Source: an uncultured Oscillospiraceae bacterium
GTDB taxonomy: Bacteria; Bacillota; Clostridia; Oscillospirales; Oscillospiraceae
Direction of reading: 5' to 3'
NCBI GenBank assembly: GCA_944385305.1
Contig: CALWWS010000257.1
Span: forward strand, 1 to 7,272
DNA length: 7,272 nucleotides
Positions 5,806 through 7,272 of the stretch are shown here, piece after piece. Each line of letters opens with the position of its first letter. Position 1 is the stretch's first letter. The notes under the pieces were generated by a model that had not been told where the DNA came from, ran no database searches, and saw only the letters and a program-made list of their open reading frames with translations. The translations under genes were made by a program, and so were the position numbers.

Positions 5806-5816
5806 CTGTCCCCCAT
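5776..5816. repeat. Pair of 9-bp direct repeats upstream of the ktrB promoter
   Basis: GTCCCCCAT occurs at 5776-5784 and again at 5808-5816, a period of 32 bp or about three helical turns. The first copy abuts the -35 box; the second lies outside the inverted repeat. They could be sites for a DNA-binding protein on one helix face. In GC-rich sequence a 9-mer repeat this close is suggestive, not conclusive. Confidence 0.35.
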
Positions 5817-5848
5817 GGCGCCTTTGCAGCCTCTGTCCGCCGGATGCG

Positions 5849-5886
5849 CACAGGCCCCGGGAGCAAACAAACTCCCGGGACCTGTG
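5849..5886 (-). terminator. Strong stem-loop downstream of lysS, terminator-like but without a U-run
   Basis: In the minus-strand RNA CACAGGTCCCGGGAG (5886-5872) pairs along 15 bp with CTCCCGGGGCCTGTG (5863-5849) around an 8-nt loop TTTGTTTG. One pair is G-U (5880 with 5855); in plus-strand RNA it would be a C-A mismatch, so the fold suits the lysS transcript. It begins 60 nt after the lysS stop (5947). The bases after it are CGCATCC, with no U-run, so a standard intrinsic terminator is not complete. It may act with Rho, protect a 3' end, or belong to a longer fold: another CCTGTG lies at 5932-5937 and could pair with the same CACAGG. Confidence 0.5.
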
Positions 5887-5946
5887 TGATTGCCTTGCCC
5901 TGGGCGGGGCGGCGGCTGCGCGCCAGCCCCCCACAGGCGTTTTGTC

Positions 5947-7272
<1,326 letters not shown>

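Larger units (their letters stand above)
5519..5946. other. Non-coding interval between lysS and ktrB
   Basis: This 428-base interval holds the lysS-distal stem-loop, the paired repeats, the promoter and the leader described separately. Base composition changes sharply inside it: 5705-5775 is AT-rich while both sides are GC-rich. Just after lysS, 5912-5926 contains a small GC hairpin (GGCTG/CAGCC). Open frames crossing this interval on either strand have no recognisable protein features and no good ribosome sites. No tRNA or other known RNA gene was recognised. Confidence 0.6.

Noticed and set aside
5799..5827. Divergent plus-strand promoter using the mirrored TTGACG at 5799-5804
   Set aside because: At 17 bp spacing the next hexamer is CTTTGC, unlike a -10 box, and no gene lies on the plus strand downstream.

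Overview
The window is a GC-rich bacterial chromosome segment in which every supportable gene lies on the minus strand, so the genes are described here from high to low coordinates. The content suggests a GC-rich Gram-positive anaerobe of the Clostridia, possibly an Oscillospiraceae relative such as the Flavonifractor/Pseudoflavonifractor group. The reasons are strong Shine-Dalgarno sequences (AGGAGG-like), a sigma-A type promoter, frequent GTG/TTG starts, KtrAB-type potassium uptake and dprA directly followed by topA. The lineage is inferred from gene content and base composition only.

Layout. (1) 7272-5947: the 3' two thirds of lysS (class II lysyl-tRNA synthetase), running in from the right edge and carrying an added C-terminal tRNA-binding domain of the Trbp111/EMAP-II type. 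(2) 5946-5519: a 428-base non-coding stretch with a stem-loop after lysS, an inverted repeat overlapping a near-consensus sigma-A promoter (TTGACG, 17 bases, TATAAT), and a predicted leader of about 220 nt rich in secondary structure. (3) 5518-1: a tight five-gene run, ktrB (K+ channel-like translocating subunit), ktrA (RCK regulatory subunit), a SpoU/TrmH-family RNA ribose 2'-O-methyltransferase, dprA (DNA processing / RecA loader) and topA (DNA topoisomerase I, cut by the left edge). The gaps are 31, 1, 25 and 18 nt, and each gene has its own Shine-Dalgarno, so a single transcript from the promoter at 5747-5775 is likely.

How they work together. KtrB and KtrA form one potassium uptake system. 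DprA and TopA are DNA-handling proteins whose adjacency is known in Firmicutes, and the methyltransferase modifies structured RNA. The genes are ordinary housekeeping families. I see no phage, transposon, CRISPR, toxin or defence system. The most interesting parts are the structured ktrB leader with its promoter-overlapping palindrome, the LysRS-Trbp111 fusion, and a GC hairpin between ktrB and ktrA. Long plus-strand reading frames are antisense shadows of these genes and are not annotated.
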